Assembly: GCF_030269645.1 (NCBI RefSeq)
Contig: NZ_BSTR01000004.1
Span: forward strand, 186,001-250,000
Source: Actinokineospora sp. NBRC 105648
GTDB taxonomy: Bacteria > Actinomycetota > Actinomycetes > Mycobacteriales > Pseudonocardiaceae
Direction of reading: 5' to 3'
Length of the DNA stretch: 64,000 bases
Shown: piece after piece, positions 17,137 through 28,728 of the stretch
Numbering within the stretch: the first letter of the stretch is position 1
Layout of the letters: the number at the start of each line of letters is the position of its first letter
Notes under the pieces: generated by a model
Databases searched by the model: none
Seen by the model: only the letters and a program-made list of their open reading frames with translations
What the model was told of the DNA's origin: nothing
Position numbers and translations under genes: made by a program

Positions 17137-17601
17137 TCAGTACGTCCCGCCGAGTTTGCGGTGGTCCCAGGAGACCACCTTGGTCGGGGTGAACACGAGG
17201 CCGACGCGCTTCACCGCCTGGGCCCGCAGGAACTGCGACGCCGACGCGGCCACCTCCGGGCTCTCCGTGTACCGCTCGGTGATGGCCGCGCCGATCGCGG
17301 TGATCCGTTCGGTGTCCTCGACGATCTCCACGTCGCACTCCAGGGACACGCCGCGCAGTTCCTCGTAGGACGTGCCCGCCTCGATCAGCGCCGTTGCCTG
17401 GGGCAGTCGGCGGAGGTTGGCGACCTTCTGCGACGCGCCGTAGGTCCAGGTGGCGAAGCCGTCGGCCTCGGGGACGTACCAGAGCGGGGCCAGGTGCGGC
17501 CTGCCATCGGGGCCGATGCTGGCGACGGCGGCGACGCGTTCGACGGCCAGGAAGTCCCGGACCTCCGCGGGCGTCATCTTGATCTGGTCCCGACGCGACA
17601 C
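17137..17601 (-). CDS. Pyridoxamine 5'-phosphate oxidase-fold (F420/FMN-binding) protein
   Basis: 154 residues. MTPAEVRDFL, then VAAVASIGPDGRPHLAPLWY and a WTYGASQKVANLRR strand-helix, match the split-barrel flavin/F420-binding family common in actinobacteria. Probable reductase or oxidase acting on small molecules; cofactor not determinable. The GTG start at 17601 follows GAGGGGAGC. It is 29 bp downstream of the SDR gene on the same strand and likely co-transcribed with it. Confidence 0.85.
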   Translation of the reverse strand: MSRRDQIKMTPAEVRDFLAVERVAAVASIGPDGRPHLAPLWYVPEADGFATWTYGASQKVANLRRLPQATALIEAGTSYEELRGVSLECDVEIVEDTERITAIGAAITERYTESPEVAASASQFLRAQAVKRVGLVFTPTKVVSWDHRKLGGTY

Positions 17602-17630
17602 GCGTGCTCCCCTCGGTTGGCTGCGCCGAG

Positions 17631-18566
17631 TTATAGCGCAGCGCCCTCCTTGCGCACGGCCGCCGCGCCGCCCGCGCCCACCGGGCGGGAGGACGCCTCG
17701 GCGCCGCGTTCGGCGATGTCGGCCAGGGCCGCGCGGTCCGCCTTGGCGATCATGTTCCCGCGCAGCCGCCCGCCGATCTCGATCACCGGCGGGATGAACG
17801 CGCGGACCAGCTTGAGCAGCCCGACCCAGCCGGGCACGTGCACGGTGCGGTCGCGGCGCAGCACGCCCTTCTCCAGCGCGTCGAGCGCCAGCGGCACCGG
17901 GTGGGTCTTGCCGATCGGGCCGGGCATGGCCGCGCGCAGCGGGCCGAACACCGGGTGCTCGTCGGCCCCGTTGACCAGGTCGGTGGCGATCCAGGACGGG
18001 TGCGCGACGCCGACCCGGACGCCCAGGTGGCGGACCTCGGCGCGCAGGCTGTTGGTGAACGCCTCGACGCCCGCCTTCGCCGCGGCGTAGGCGGCCATCG
18101 CGGGGGCGTGCGTGATCGCGGCCAGCGAGGAGACCACCAGGACGTAGCCGCGCCGCTCGATGACGTGCGGCAGCGTGACCCGGACGGTGCGCCACACGCC
18201 GAGCAGGTCGACCTCGATGGTGCGCTCGAACGCGGCCGGGTCGATCGACCGGATGAACCCGGCGGCGGCGATACCGGCGTTGGCGATCACGATGTCGATC
18301 CCGCCGAACCGCTCCACCACCGCCGCGGTGGCCGACTCCAGGGCGTCCCAGTCGGTCACGTCGGCCTCGAACACCGCCGCGTCCGGCCCGCACTCGGCGG
18401 CCACCGCCGCCATCTCCGCGGGCTCCAACCCGACCAGCGCGACCTTGGCCCCGCGCGCGGCGAACCGCTTCGCCAGCCCCGCGCCGAAGCCGCGGGCCGC
18501 GCCGGTGATCAGGATGACCTTGCCCTTGACGCTCTGCTCGCGGGCCAGCAGGTTCGTCACGCCCAT
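17631..18566 (-). CDS. SDR family oxidoreductase
   Basis: About 311 residues of a classical short-chain dehydrogenase: GAARGFGAGLA cofactor motif near residue 20, NAGIAA, catalytic Ser in VVSSLAAI and catalytic Tyr-x3-Lys in YAAAKAG. It has a C-terminal extension relative to the 250-residue core. It probably oxidises or reduces an alcohol/ketone with NAD(P). The ATG at 18566 is chosen because GGAGG lies 5 bp upstream; two further in-frame ATGs exist upstream. The promoter region holds palindromes that may bind a TetR-type regulator. Confidence 0.9.
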   Translation of the reverse strand: MGVTNLLAREQSVKGKVILITGAARGFGAGLAKRFAARGAKVALVGLEPAEMAAVAAECGPDAAVFEADVTDWDALESATAAVVERFGGIDIVIANAGIAAAGFIRSIDPAAFERTIEVDLLGVWRTVRVTLPHVIERRGYVLVVSSLAAITHAPAMAAYAAAKAGVEAFTNSLRAEVRHLGVRVGVAHPSWIATDLVNGADEHPVFGPLRAAMPGPIGKTHPVPLALDALEKGVLRRDRTVHVPGWVGLLKLVRAFIPPVIEIGGRLRGNMIAKADRAALADIAERGAEASSRPVGAGGAAAVRKEGAAL

Positions 18567-18609
18567 CGGTGCCTCCATCAGCGGGTCGGTCCCTGGACCG
18601 TACCCCAAC

Positions 18610-18643
18610 TTACCCCGAGTAAGCTACCGCGAGTAACAGTTAC
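18610..18643. promoter_or_regulatory. Clustered TTAC/GTAA palindromes upstream of the SDR operon
   Basis: TTAC-N5-GTAA at 18610-18622 and GTAAC-A-GTTAC at 18633-18643 lie 44-77 bp upstream of the SDR start. A related TACCGCGAGTAAC sits between them. The dyad symmetry and location suggest operators for a dimeric (TetR-like) repressor. No regulator gene is adjacent, so the protein is unknown. Confidence 0.45.
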
Positions 18644-18709
18644 CTCGGGTCCGATTCGGCACTCGGTCGGCGCCGGGACGACAGGCGGGCTCGTCCCGGC
18701 GACCCGCCC

Positions 18710-19648
18710 TCAGCTCTCCGACGCCGCGGTCAGCGCGGCGACCTCTTCGGCACCCAGCTCCAACTCGGCCGAGGTCAGCAGGTCGGCCAACTGCTCCACG
18801 GTCCGCGCGCTCGCGATCGGCGCCACCACGTTGGGCTGCGCGCGCAGCCACGCCAGCGCGACCGATGCCACGGGCACCCCGTGCGCGGCCGCCACGGTGT
18901 CCAAAGTGGACAGCACCCGCCGTCCGCGGTCGTCCAGGTACGCCGAGGCCGCACCGGCGCGCGGGCTGTCCACCGCGGCCCCGCCGTCGCGGTACTTGCC
19001 GGTCAGGAAGCCCTTCGCCAGCGACCAGTACGGCAGCACGCCGAGCCCTTCGCGCGCGGCCAACCCGGCGTATTCGGTCTCGTAGCCGGACCGCTCCACC
19101 AGGCTGTAGTGCGGCTGCAGTGCCGCGTACCGGGCCAGTCCCTCGCGGTCGGCGAAGGCCAGGGACGCCGAGATCCGCTCGGCGGAGAGGTTCGACGCGG
19201 CCACGTACCGCACCTTGCCCTCCCGGACCAGGGCGTCCAGTGCCGCCACGGTCTCCTCGACCGGGGTGTCCAGGTCGTCGAAGTGGGCGTAGTACAGGTC
19301 GATGCGGTCGGTGCCGAGCCGCTTGAGGGAGTTCTCCGCGGCGGACTTGACGGTGGCCGCGTCCAGCGCCGCGAAGCCGGGGAGGGTGCCCACCTTGGTG
19401 GCCACCACGAAGTCGTCGCGCTTACCGCGGGCCGACAGCCAGTCGCCGATGATCGACTCGGACTCGCCGCCCTGGTTGCCCGGGGCCCAGTGCGAGTAGG
19501 AGTCGGCGGTGTCCAGGAAGTTGCCGCCCGCGGCGGCGTAGGCGTCCAGGACGGCGAACGAGGCGTCCCGGTCCGCGGTCCAGCCGAACACGTTGCCGCC
19601 CAGGTTGAGCGGGTACACCTCGAGGTCGGTGCTGCCGATGGTCGTCAT
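18710..19648 (-). CDS. Aldo/keto reductase
   Basis: 312 residues of a TIM-barrel AKR. It shows DTADSYSHWAPGNQGGES with the catalytic Asp and Tyr, VATKVG with the catalytic Lys, YYAHFDD with the catalytic His position, and the NADPH-site region VAPIASARTVEQL near the C-terminus. Predicted NADPH-dependent carbonyl reductase of unknown substrate. The ATG at 19648 leaves a 56-bp divergent promoter region shared with the LLM-class gene. Confidence 0.9.
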   Translation of the reverse strand: MTTIGSTDLEVYPLNLGGNVFGWTADRDASFAVLDAYAAAGGNFLDTADSYSHWAPGNQGGESESIIGDWLSARGKRDDFVVATKVGTLPGFAALDAATVKSAAENSLKRLGTDRIDLYYAHFDDLDTPVEETVAALDALVREGKVRYVAASNLSAERISASLAFADREGLARYAALQPHYSLVERSGYETEYAGLAAREGLGVLPYWSLAKGFLTGKYRDGGAAVDSPRAGAASAYLDDRGRRVLSTLDTVAAAHGVPVASVALAWLRAQPNVVAPIASARTVEQLADLLTSAELELGAEEVAALTAASES

Positions 19649-19704
19649 GGCACGAAACCTACCGCGATACCGTTCGCACTATTACGAACAACACGGAGGA
19701 AACG

Positions 19705-20541
19705 ATGACAGTGGAACTCGGTCGGGTCGGGATCTGGAGCATGAGCCACCTCTGGCCCGACCGCGCCGAACTCGCCGCCGAGCTGGAGGAGCTGGGCTAC
19801 GGCGCGCTCTGGCTGGGCGGCTCGCCCGGCGGCGACCTCGGGATCGTCGACACCCTGCTCGACGCCACCAGCACGCTCGTGGTCGGCACCAGCATCGTCA
19901 ACATCTGGTCGGACGACCCGGCCCCGATCGCCACCGCCTTCGACCGGATCACCACCCGGGCGCCCGGGCGGTTCGTCCTCGGGCTCGGCTCCGGCCACAA
20001 GGAGATGGTCGAGCCGCTGACCGGCAAGACCTACGTGCGTCCCTACAGCAAGCTCGGCGAGTACCTCGACCAGCTCGCGGTGCCCGCCGAGTCCGTCGCG
20101 CTCGCCGCGCTGGGCCCCAAGACCGTCCGACTGGCGGGCGAGCGCACCCGCGGCGCGCTGCCCTACCTGGTGACACCTGAGCACACCGCACAGGCGCGCG
20201 AGATCCTCGGTGCCGGTCCCCTGCTCGCCCCCGAGCAGCACGTGGTGCTGGAGACCGACCCGACGCGGGCCCGCGAACTGGCCCGCGACGCCCTGAGCCT
20301 CTACCTGGGCCTGCCCAACTACGTGAACACCTGGCGCAGGCTCGGGTTCAGCGAGGACGACGTCAAGGGCAGCGACCGGCTGGTCGACGCGCTGGTCGTC
20401 TGGGGCGACGAGGAGGCCGTCCGGGCCAGGGTGGCCGAGCACCTCGCCGCGGGCGCCGACCACGTCGCGCTGCAGGTGGTCACCGCCGACGGCACCCTGG
20501 ACCCGGCGGCCTACCGCCGCCTGGCAGAACTCAACGACTAG
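19705..20541 (+). CDS. LLM class F420-dependent oxidoreductase
   Basis: 278 residues of the luciferase-like monooxygenase superfamily, F420-dependent type. LGRVGIWSMSH opens the barrel, followed by GALWLGGSPGG, GTSIVNIWSDDP, RFVLGLGSGHKEM, and LPYLVTPEHTAQAREILG near the C-terminus. It probably transfers hydride to or from F420 on an unknown substrate. A strong ribosome site, CGGAGGAAACG, precedes the ATG. Divergently transcribed from the aldo/keto reductase. Confidence 0.9.
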   Translation: MTVELGRVGIWSMSHLWPDRAELAAELEELGYGALWLGGSPGGDLGIVDTLLDATSTLVVGTSIVNIWSDDPAPIATAFDRITTRAPGRFVLGLGSGHKEMVEPLTGKTYVRPYSKLGEYLDQLAVPAESVALAALGPKTVRLAGERTRGALPYLVTPEHTAQAREILGAGPLLAPEQHVVLETDPTRARELARDALSLYLGLPNYVNTWRRLGFSEDDVKGSDRLVDALVVWGDEEAVRARVAEHLAAGADHVALQVVTADGTLDPAAYRRLAELND

Positions 20542-20559
20542 GGCTCAAACGGACAGGGA

Positions 20560-20844
20560 TCAGGCGTTGATGTCGACGCCCTTCCAGAACGCCACGTGGC
20601 CCTTGATGTTCGCCGCCTCGGCCTTGGGGTCGGCGTAGTACCAGACGGCGTCGACGTTCTCCTCGCCGTTGACGTGCAGGGTGTAGTAGTTGGCGGTGCC
20701 CTTCCAGGGGCACACCGAGGTGGTCTCGGAGGGGCGCAGGAGGTGCTGGTGCACCGACTCGATGGGGAAGTAGTGGTTTCCTTCGACGATCACGGTGTCG
20801 TCGCTCTCGGCGATGGTCTCGCCGTTCCAGCTCGCGGTGGCCAT
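20560..20844 (-). CDS. DUF427 domain-containing protein
   Basis: 94 residues. The family pattern is complete: WNGETIAESDDTVIVEGNHYFP, then the Cys-containing VCPWKGTANYYTL, AVWYYADP and the ending VAFWKGV. DUF427 proteins are small all-beta proteins of unknown function, found mainly in actinobacteria and proteobacteria. The ATG at 20844 gives the canonical length; longer in-frame extensions are out of character. It is divergent from fbaA. Confidence 0.9.
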   Translation of the reverse strand: MATASWNGETIAESDDTVIVEGNHYFPIESVHQHLLRPSETTSVCPWKGTANYYTLHVNGEENVDAVWYYADPKAEAANIKGHVAFWKGVDINA

Positions 20845-20928
20845 GGATCCAGTCTGCCCAACACCGCGGCGGCCCGCTGCTCGTAGGATGCGCCAGAACG
20901 GCGCAGGCCACCCCGAGGAGGAGCACCG

Positions 20929-21963
<1,035 letters not shown>

Positions 21964-21976
21964 CGCTCTTGCACGC

Positions 21977-22010
21977 AGAAGGCCCTCCCCGCGCGCGGGG
22001 AGGGCCTTCT
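21977..22010 (+). terminator. Hairpin terminator of fbaA
   Basis: A perfect 34-base palindrome, AGAAGGCCCTCCCCGC and its complement, 13 bp after the fbaA stop and followed by TGTCG. It is very stable, though the T-run is short. Confidence 0.8.
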
Positions 22011-22383
22011 TGTCGTCCTGGGCCTGTTGTCCCTGGGCCTTGTCGCCTAGGGCGTGCCCTTCGGATCCTCCTGGTGTGGGAGCGGCTGTGCGAGTGGACC
22101 GCGCGCAGGTCGTGGCGCGGGTGATCGTCAGAGACGACTTGCTCGGGGCGTTGGAGGGCAGCGTCGCGTTCGTGGTCGGTGTCGGCTCCATGAGTGTGCG
22201 GGTGCACCAGCGCGTGGTCGGTGTCCGGAGAACGGGGCTGCGCGGACTGGGTCGAAGCCCTCGCGTCGACGGTTAGGACCTTGGAGGCTCCTGTGGAGGA
22301 CTGACCCGCACCGCGTCAAGGCAGTGGCGGACCAAGGCCACCGTTCCCGAACGCGTCGACCGGATCGACTGACGCAAGGGCAC

Positions 22384-22417
22384 GGGCTCGGCCGGTGGCA
22401 GGCCACCGGCCGAGCCC
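22384..22417. terminator. Perfect hairpin in the fbaA/membrane-protein intergenic region
   Basis: GGGCTCGGCCGGTGGC and its exact complement separated by AG. It lies just before the transposase remnant, in the 570-bp gap between fbaA and the convergent membrane-protein gene. It could be a terminator or part of the remnant IS element; there is no T-run. The rest of 22011-22383 shows no supportable gene. Confidence 0.4.
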
Positions 22418-22420
22418 GAT

Positions 22421-22560
22421 CTCTACGAACTCCGCAATGCGGCCGAGCGCTGCTTCATCCGTCTCACGCCGTTCCGCGACTTGACCACCAGGTTCCACCA
22501 AACGAGCCGCCCACCACCGCGCCGAGATCGTCCACGCCCGCATCGTCCTCCACCCGAGGC
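22421..22560 (+). mobile_element. IS5-family transposase C-terminal remnant
   Basis: In one frame the sequence encodes LYELRNAAERCFIRL and PFRDLTTRFHQTS. After a frame change it gives HHRAEIVHARIVLH. This matches the C-terminus of IS5-like DDE transposases, where R-N-x-x-E-R-C-F-x-R-L precedes a K/H-rich helix and an A-x-I-V-x-W/L end; the Glu of ERCF is the third catalytic acid. The fragment is about 45 codons with a frameshift and no N-terminal DDE residues, so it is a dead remnant. Confidence 0.6.
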
Positions 22561-22580
22561 GAGGATCCGCAGGACAGGCC

Positions 22581-23738
22581 CTAGGCGGCTGCCACTACCG
22601 GTTTCCGGTTGAGCCAGAGCGCGGTCGGTCTGCCCGCGGCCCACAGCGCGGCCACCAGCACGAAGGTGATCGGCGCCGACCACCAGGCGACCGGCGGGGC
22701 GTCCAGGACGATCTCCTGCGCGTAGAGCGCGCCGTGGCCCAGGACCGTGATCGCGGCGGCGCCGGTCACCGCCTCCACCAGGTTGGCCAGGTGCAGCCTG
22801 CGGACCAGGTCGACCGCGAGGCCGACGAAGAGCAGGTAGAACGGCACCGTCGAGGGCGGGAAGTCGGCCGCCACCAGCAGCGGCCAGATCACCGCTCGGT
22901 AGGCGACGTAGGCGCCCGCCACCGCGGTCGCGGCCCACCGGTGGTTGATCGTCTTACCGGCTGCGGCGAGGATCAGCGCGGCGACCCCGATGCCCCACAT
23001 CGGGTACACCCAGTCCGGGATCGGCATCGCGAAGTGCTCGATCGCGGTGTAGTCGACCGGGCGGTGGATCTGGTTGGCGGCGAACTCCAGCAGCTCCCGC
23101 TCGGCGTAGCAGGTGTCCGGGTTGAGCACCCCGTTCGGCGTGCAGGAGGCCATCTCCAGCGTGCCGTACTCCTGCTGGCCGTTGGGGAAGAGCGTGTTCT
23201 CCAGGAAGAACACCCACAGCCCGCCGAGCACCCACGCCCAAGCCCGCCCGCGCGGCCCGGCGGCCACCCAGCCGTCGATCAGCCCGGCGATCATCAGCGC
23301 GGTGCCCAGGTAGAGCAGCGCGTGCGACGGGCTCCACGCGGTCAGGTCCAGCCCGTTGACCCGGTGGTTGATCACGTCCAGCGGCGCGGCGACCAGGAAC
23401 ACACCGAGGCCGTACTGCACCAGCCGCTGCGAGCGGCGGGTGGCGGCCATCCCGGTGAAGCTGTGGATCGCCACCAGCACCACCGCGATCCCGGTGCCGA
23501 CGCTGTTGATCAGGTGCGGCGGCGCCAGGTCGTCACGCAGGAACTTGAAGTGCCACGACTCGTCCCAAGAGGACCCGAGCAGCTTGAACAGCAGGGCGAG
23601 TAGCCAGGTCCGGTAGGCGAAGTGCCACACCCAGTCCGGCGTCTCCCGCCCGGCCGCGCCGCGGGTCCAGTGCAGCCGGAAGAACGCCTTGAACTGCCCA
23701 ACCGGACCCCTGACCTCGGTCTGCACGCCCTGATTCAC
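22581..23738 (-). CDS. Polytopic membrane protein of unknown function
   Basis: 385 residues with about nine hydrophobic segments. No family is recognised. Polar residues inside or beside the first helices stand out: WHFAYRTW, SSWDESWHFKFLRDDLAPPH and SPSHALLYLG. A Trp-Asp-Glu-x2-His and later His-containing pattern could ligate a metal or proton in the membrane. A large loop holds PDTCYAERELLEFAANQIHRP. It ends VVAAA without a soluble domain. It stands alone between fbaA and a DUF3151 gene; gene-order gives no hint. Confidence 0.7.
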   Translation of the reverse strand: MNQGVQTEVRGPVGQFKAFFRLHWTRGAAGRETPDWVWHFAYRTWLLALLFKLLGSSWDESWHFKFLRDDLAPPHLINSVGTGIAVVLVAIHSFTGMAATRRSQRLVQYGLGVFLVAAPLDVINHRVNGLDLTAWSPSHALLYLGTALMIAGLIDGWVAAGPRGRAWAWVLGGLWVFFLENTLFPNGQQEYGTLEMASCTPNGVLNPDTCYAERELLEFAANQIHRPVDYTAIEHFAMPIPDWVYPMWGIGVAALILAAAGKTINHRWAATAVAGAYVAYRAVIWPLLVAADFPPSTVPFYLLFVGLAVDLVRRLHLANLVEAVTGAAAITVLGHGALYAQEIVLDAPPVAWWSAPITFVLVAALWAAGRPTALWLNRKPVVAAA

Positions 23739-23877
23739 CGGGCAATCATGACCGTGCGCGGCTGAGAACAGGAAGGGTGGTCGGGCTCTTCGGGGTGAAA
23801 TCGGGACTTACCCCTACGGGTCGGTAGTCGCGCGGTCACCCGGCGTCCACGCCGAGGCGGTACGGCAGGATGGCGCC

Positions 23878-24288
23878 ATGACCGGAAACCTGCTCGGCCC
23901 CGAGCCGACCCTGCTCCCCGACCGCGCCGAGCCGCAGGCCGCGCTGGAGGCAGGCACCGACCCCGTCCAGGTCGCCTCGACCTGGCCCGACTTCAGCGAG
24001 GCGTGGGCCGCGCTGGCCGAGCGCGCGCTCGCCGCGGGCGAGCCCGTCGCCGCCTACGCCTACGCCCGCACCGGCTACCACCGCGGCCTCGACCAGCTGC
24101 GCCGCTCCGGCTGGAAGGGCTTCGGCCCGGTCCCGTGGTCGCACCGGCCCAACCAGGGCTTCCTGCGCGCGCTGGCAGCCCTGGCCGGTGCTGCCAAGGC
24201 CATCGACGACACCGAGGAGTACGAGCGCTGCTCGACCTTCCTGGCCGACTCCGACCCGGCGGCCCCGGCCGCGCTCGGCCTGCTCTGA
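23878..24288 (+). CDS. DUF3151 domain-containing protein
   Basis: 136 residues. An opening segment GPEPTLLPDRAEP, then SEAWAALAERALAAG, YAYARTGYHRGLDQLRRSGWKGFGPVPW and NQGFLRALAALAGAAKAI are the full DUF3151 pattern, an actinobacterial helical family without known function. ATG at 23878. It is monocistronic, with a good intrinsic terminator after it. Confidence 0.9.
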   Translation: MTGNLLGPEPTLLPDRAEPQAALEAGTDPVQVASTWPDFSEAWAALAERALAAGEPVAAYAYARTGYHRGLDQLRRSGWKGFGPVPWSHRPNQGFLRALAALAGAAKAIDDTEEYERCSTFLADSDPAAPAALGLL

Positions 24289-24339
24289 GCCGCCGCCAGA
24301 CCCGCACTGCCGCCAGACCAGTACGGCAGCCAGACCCGT

Positions 24340-24382
24340 GCCGCCGTGCCCGACGCGATGTCGGGCACGGCGGCCGCTTTTT
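24340..24382 (+). terminator. Intrinsic terminator after the DUF3151 gene
   Basis: Stem GCCGCCGTGCCCGAC with exact complement, loop GCGAT, followed by CGCTTTTTG. Classic stem plus T-run about 50 bp after the stop. Three copies of GCCAGACC-like sequence lie between the stop codon and the stem. Confidence 0.85.
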
Positions 24383-24383
24383 G

Positions 24384-24632
24384 TCAGCCCGCGGGGCGGT
24401 TGAGCACGCCGACCAGCAGCGCGTGCACCGGCCCGTGGTCGGCCGGGTCGGTGAGCTTGGTCAGCCCGCCGCGCAGCCGGTACCACTCGTCGGCGCCCGC
24501 GTAGCGGACCTTGGCCGTGAGCACGCCGTCCGGCCCGAGCGTGCTGCGCAGCTCCAGGTCACCGGTGACCACGCCCGCCTCCTCGGTCATCACGCCGGGG
24601 CCCGCGTTCAGCGGTGAGGAGTACTCGGACAT
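24384..24632 (-). CDS. Small hypothetical protein
   Basis: 82 residues, no family recognised. It has a beta-rich look (GDLELRSTLGPDGVLTAKVRY, then ADEWYRLRGG) with a C-terminal helix HGPVHALLVGVLNRP. ATG at 24632, followed by normal high-GC codon use. It lies 24 bp downstream of the secreted nuclease gene on the same strand and could be its partner, but there is no further evidence. Confidence 0.6.
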   Translation of the reverse strand: MSEYSSPLNAGPGVMTEEAGVVTGDLELRSTLGPDGVLTAKVRYAGADEWYRLRGGLTKLTDPADHGPVHALLVGVLNRPAG

Positions 24633-24656
24633 GGCTCTCCCTGGGGTTCCCGGACG

Positions 24657-25286
24657 TCAGCAGCGGTCGAGCATGGACTGCAGCGCGGACTTCTCCGCCG
24701 AGTTCACGCTGAGCCCGTAGCCGTACTTCACGTGCGTCCACATCTTGGCGTAGGTGCACCAGTACGAGGTCAGCGGCGGCTTCCAGGTGTTGGGGGCCTG
24801 GTCGCCCTTGGACTGGTTGACGTTGTCGGTCACCGCGATCAGCTGCGGGCGGCTCAGGTCGTTGGCGAACGCCTGGCGCTGCGCGGTGCTCCAGGACGAG
24901 GCGCCCGAGCGCCAGGCGGCCGCCAGCGGCACCACGTGGTCGATGTCCACGTCGGAGGCCGCCGACCAGGTCGCGCCGTCGTACGGGCTGAACCAGCTGC
25001 CCGAGGTCGCCGCGCACGAGGAGTTGGTGACCACGCCGCTGCCGTCGCGCTTGAGCACGGTCTCGCGGGTGTCGCAGGCACCGGAGATGGTGATCCAGTG
25101 CGGGAACTTGTCGCGGGAGTAGCCGGTCATCGAGCCGTCCGCGCGCACGGTCAGGGCGGCGAGCTCGGAGCGGGCGGTGGCCGCGCTGGGGATGCCCGGC
25201 GGGGTCGCGCTCGCGGTGGTGGTCAGCCCGATGGTGGCGGCGATGGACAGGAGTAAGGCGCCGAGCGCCCGTGTCTTCATCGACAT
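24657..25286 (-). CDS. Secreted HNH endonuclease family protein (GmrSD/DUF1524-like)
   Basis: 209 residues. The first 27 are a Sec signal peptide (MKTRALGALLLSIAATIGL, cleavage near ASA). The mature part has the DVDIDHVVPLAAAWRSGA motif with the HNH catalytic His, then LIAVTDNVNQSKGDQAP with the catalytic Asn, and a late WCTYAKMW. This is the extracellular HNH nuclease type frequent in Streptomyces and mycobacteria, which degrades DNA non-specifically for nutrition or defence. Two cysteine pairs may form disulfides. Confidence 0.9.
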   Translation of the reverse strand: MSMKTRALGALLLSIAATIGLTTTASATPPGIPSAATARSELAALTVRADGSMTGYSRDKFPHWITISGACDTRETVLKRDGSGVVTNSSCAATSGSWFSPYDGATWSAASDVDIDHVVPLAAAWRSGASSWSTAQRQAFANDLSRPQLIAVTDNVNQSKGDQAPNTWKPPLTSYWCTYAKMWTHVKYGYGLSVNSAEKSALQSMLDRC

Positions 25287-25391
25287 GTTTCCTCCGGTGT
25301 GCAGCAGGGGCGCCCATCACCGTGGCCGGTTGAGGTGGAGTTGATGACACCTGTGGGTGACACTCTGACGACGGGCGGTAAAAGACCTAGA

Positions 25392-26267
25392 TCACACAGG
25401 GCAATCGGGTCGGTGCGCCTGCTCCGGGTCCGGCCAGTAGCCGTAGGCCGGGAGCGAGGGGCTGCGCACGGCCGCTGAGCAGCCACGACCCCGGATCGCC
25501 GAGTCCGGGTAGCCGACCCCGGTGGCCAGGCCGGAGATGTCGCGCAGCTGGACCACCGGCTCGTCGAAGTACACCGTCGGCCTGCCCTTTGCCCGCAGGC
25601 AGGAGGCCGGGACGAAGGCCCAGACCCCGTACGAGCCGCCCGGGTGCGGCGCGCTCACCAGGGCGACGGCGCCGTCCTTGGTGACGTACCGGTAGGACAC
25701 CTGGCCCAGGTCGAGGTCGGTCACCCGCTGACCCGGGTCGACCACATCCGCCGATTCATCCCGCCGGGTGTAGTTGAGCGAGGGGGTGCACTCGGCGCCC
25801 GCCGCCAAGGACACCCCGGTGCCGAAGGTGATCCGCCGCCACCCGGTCGAGCCGTCCACAGTGACCTCGCGCAGTGAGTGGAACGGCGCGTTGATCGCCC
25901 CGACCCAGTCCCGCCAGCGGTCGCCGTCGGTGCCGCACCGCTCCGGCACGCCGTCGAGCCCACCCGCCTGGCTCGCCCTGGTCAGGTTGCCGCGCAGCAC
26001 CCAGCCGACCGGGGTCGCCATCGCGTGCCCGGCGCTGACCCGGATCCGCACCCAGCCGCCGCAGTACGCGGTGACCTCGGCCCGGTCGCCCCTGACCGCG
26101 TTCGCCAGCACCAACCTGCCGGGGTACTCCCGCACCGTCGCCCGGTCCGACGAGACGGTGTCCGCCGTTGCCGCCTCCACCGGCGACGCCGCTACCAGCC
26201 CCGCGGTCACCGCTACCGCTGCTCCCACTGCCCACGCGCGCACGAGCCACCTCCGTTGTCGGTTCAC
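25392..26267 (-). CDS. Secreted hypothetical protein
   Basis: 291 residues. A twin-basic N-terminus and hydrophobic stretch (VRAWAVGAAVAVTAGLVAASP) with VEAATA give a clear signal peptide, cleaved around residue 33. The mature protein begins with an SH3-like strand set (ATVREYPGRLVLANAVRGDRA, then YCGGWVRIRV), has several cysteines likely paired in the oxidising exterior, and ends HRPDCPV. No enzymatic motif is seen. A cell-wall or matrix-binding role would be a guess. Confidence 0.75.
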   Translation of the reverse strand: MNRQRRWLVRAWAVGAAVAVTAGLVAASPVEAATADTVSSDRATVREYPGRLVLANAVRGDRAEVTAYCGGWVRIRVSAGHAMATPVGWVLRGNLTRASQAGGLDGVPERCGTDGDRWRDWVGAINAPFHSLREVTVDGSTGWRRITFGTGVSLAAGAECTPSLNYTRRDESADVVDPGQRVTDLDLGQVSYRYVTKDGAVALVSAPHPGGSYGVWAFVPASCLRAKGRPTVYFDEPVVQLRDISGLATGVGYPDSAIRGRGCSAAVRSPSLPAYGYWPDPEQAHRPDCPV

Positions 26268-26381
26268 GGAGTCCAGTAGCCCGCGGCCCCGCGCACCGGC
26301 GGCAGGGCCGCTGCGCGGGTGATCAACGACAGTGCACAGCCAGTCACGCCGCTGTCACGCGGCCCATCACACTCGACTGCC

Positions 26382-26428
26382 ACCAGGTGACACGCCGGCC
26401 CACACATCGTCACACCAGGTGTCACGCC
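26382..26428. repeat. Direct repeats ACCAGGTG(A/T)CACGCC in the intergenic region
   Basis: Two 15-mers at 26382-26396 and 26414-26428 differ by one base and are spaced 32 bp, about three helical turns. They sit in a 178-bp gap rich in GTCAC words (26330-26450), downstream of the 26446-27126 gene and upstream of the secreted-protein gene. They could be operator sites; nothing else is seen in this gap. Confidence 0.5.
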
Positions 26429-26445
26429 AGGGGCACGCCGGGGCG

Positions 26446-28514
<2,069 letters not shown>

Positions 28515-28546
28515 TCACCGCGCAGGTTTGAGCGACCGAGTAGGAG

Positions 28547-28578
28547 TACCCCCGGGACCGTTGTCCCGGGGGTATTTT
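28547..28578 (+). terminator. Intrinsic terminator of purA
   Basis: 12-bp stem TACCCCCGGGAC with its complement, loop CGTT, then TTTTC, starting 33 bp after the stop codon. Confidence 0.85.
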
Positions 28579-28728
28579 CTTGCACCGCTGAAAAGAAGTC
28601 CGGGGCCTTGGCGCGCATTGTCTAGCCATTCCGGGTGGAATCGGTGCACCCGTGGTGCGCCTTTCCAGGATTCGGGACGGGCTGTCCGACCGTTGACTTC
28701 CGGCGCGCCCGCTCCAAGACTCACCCTT

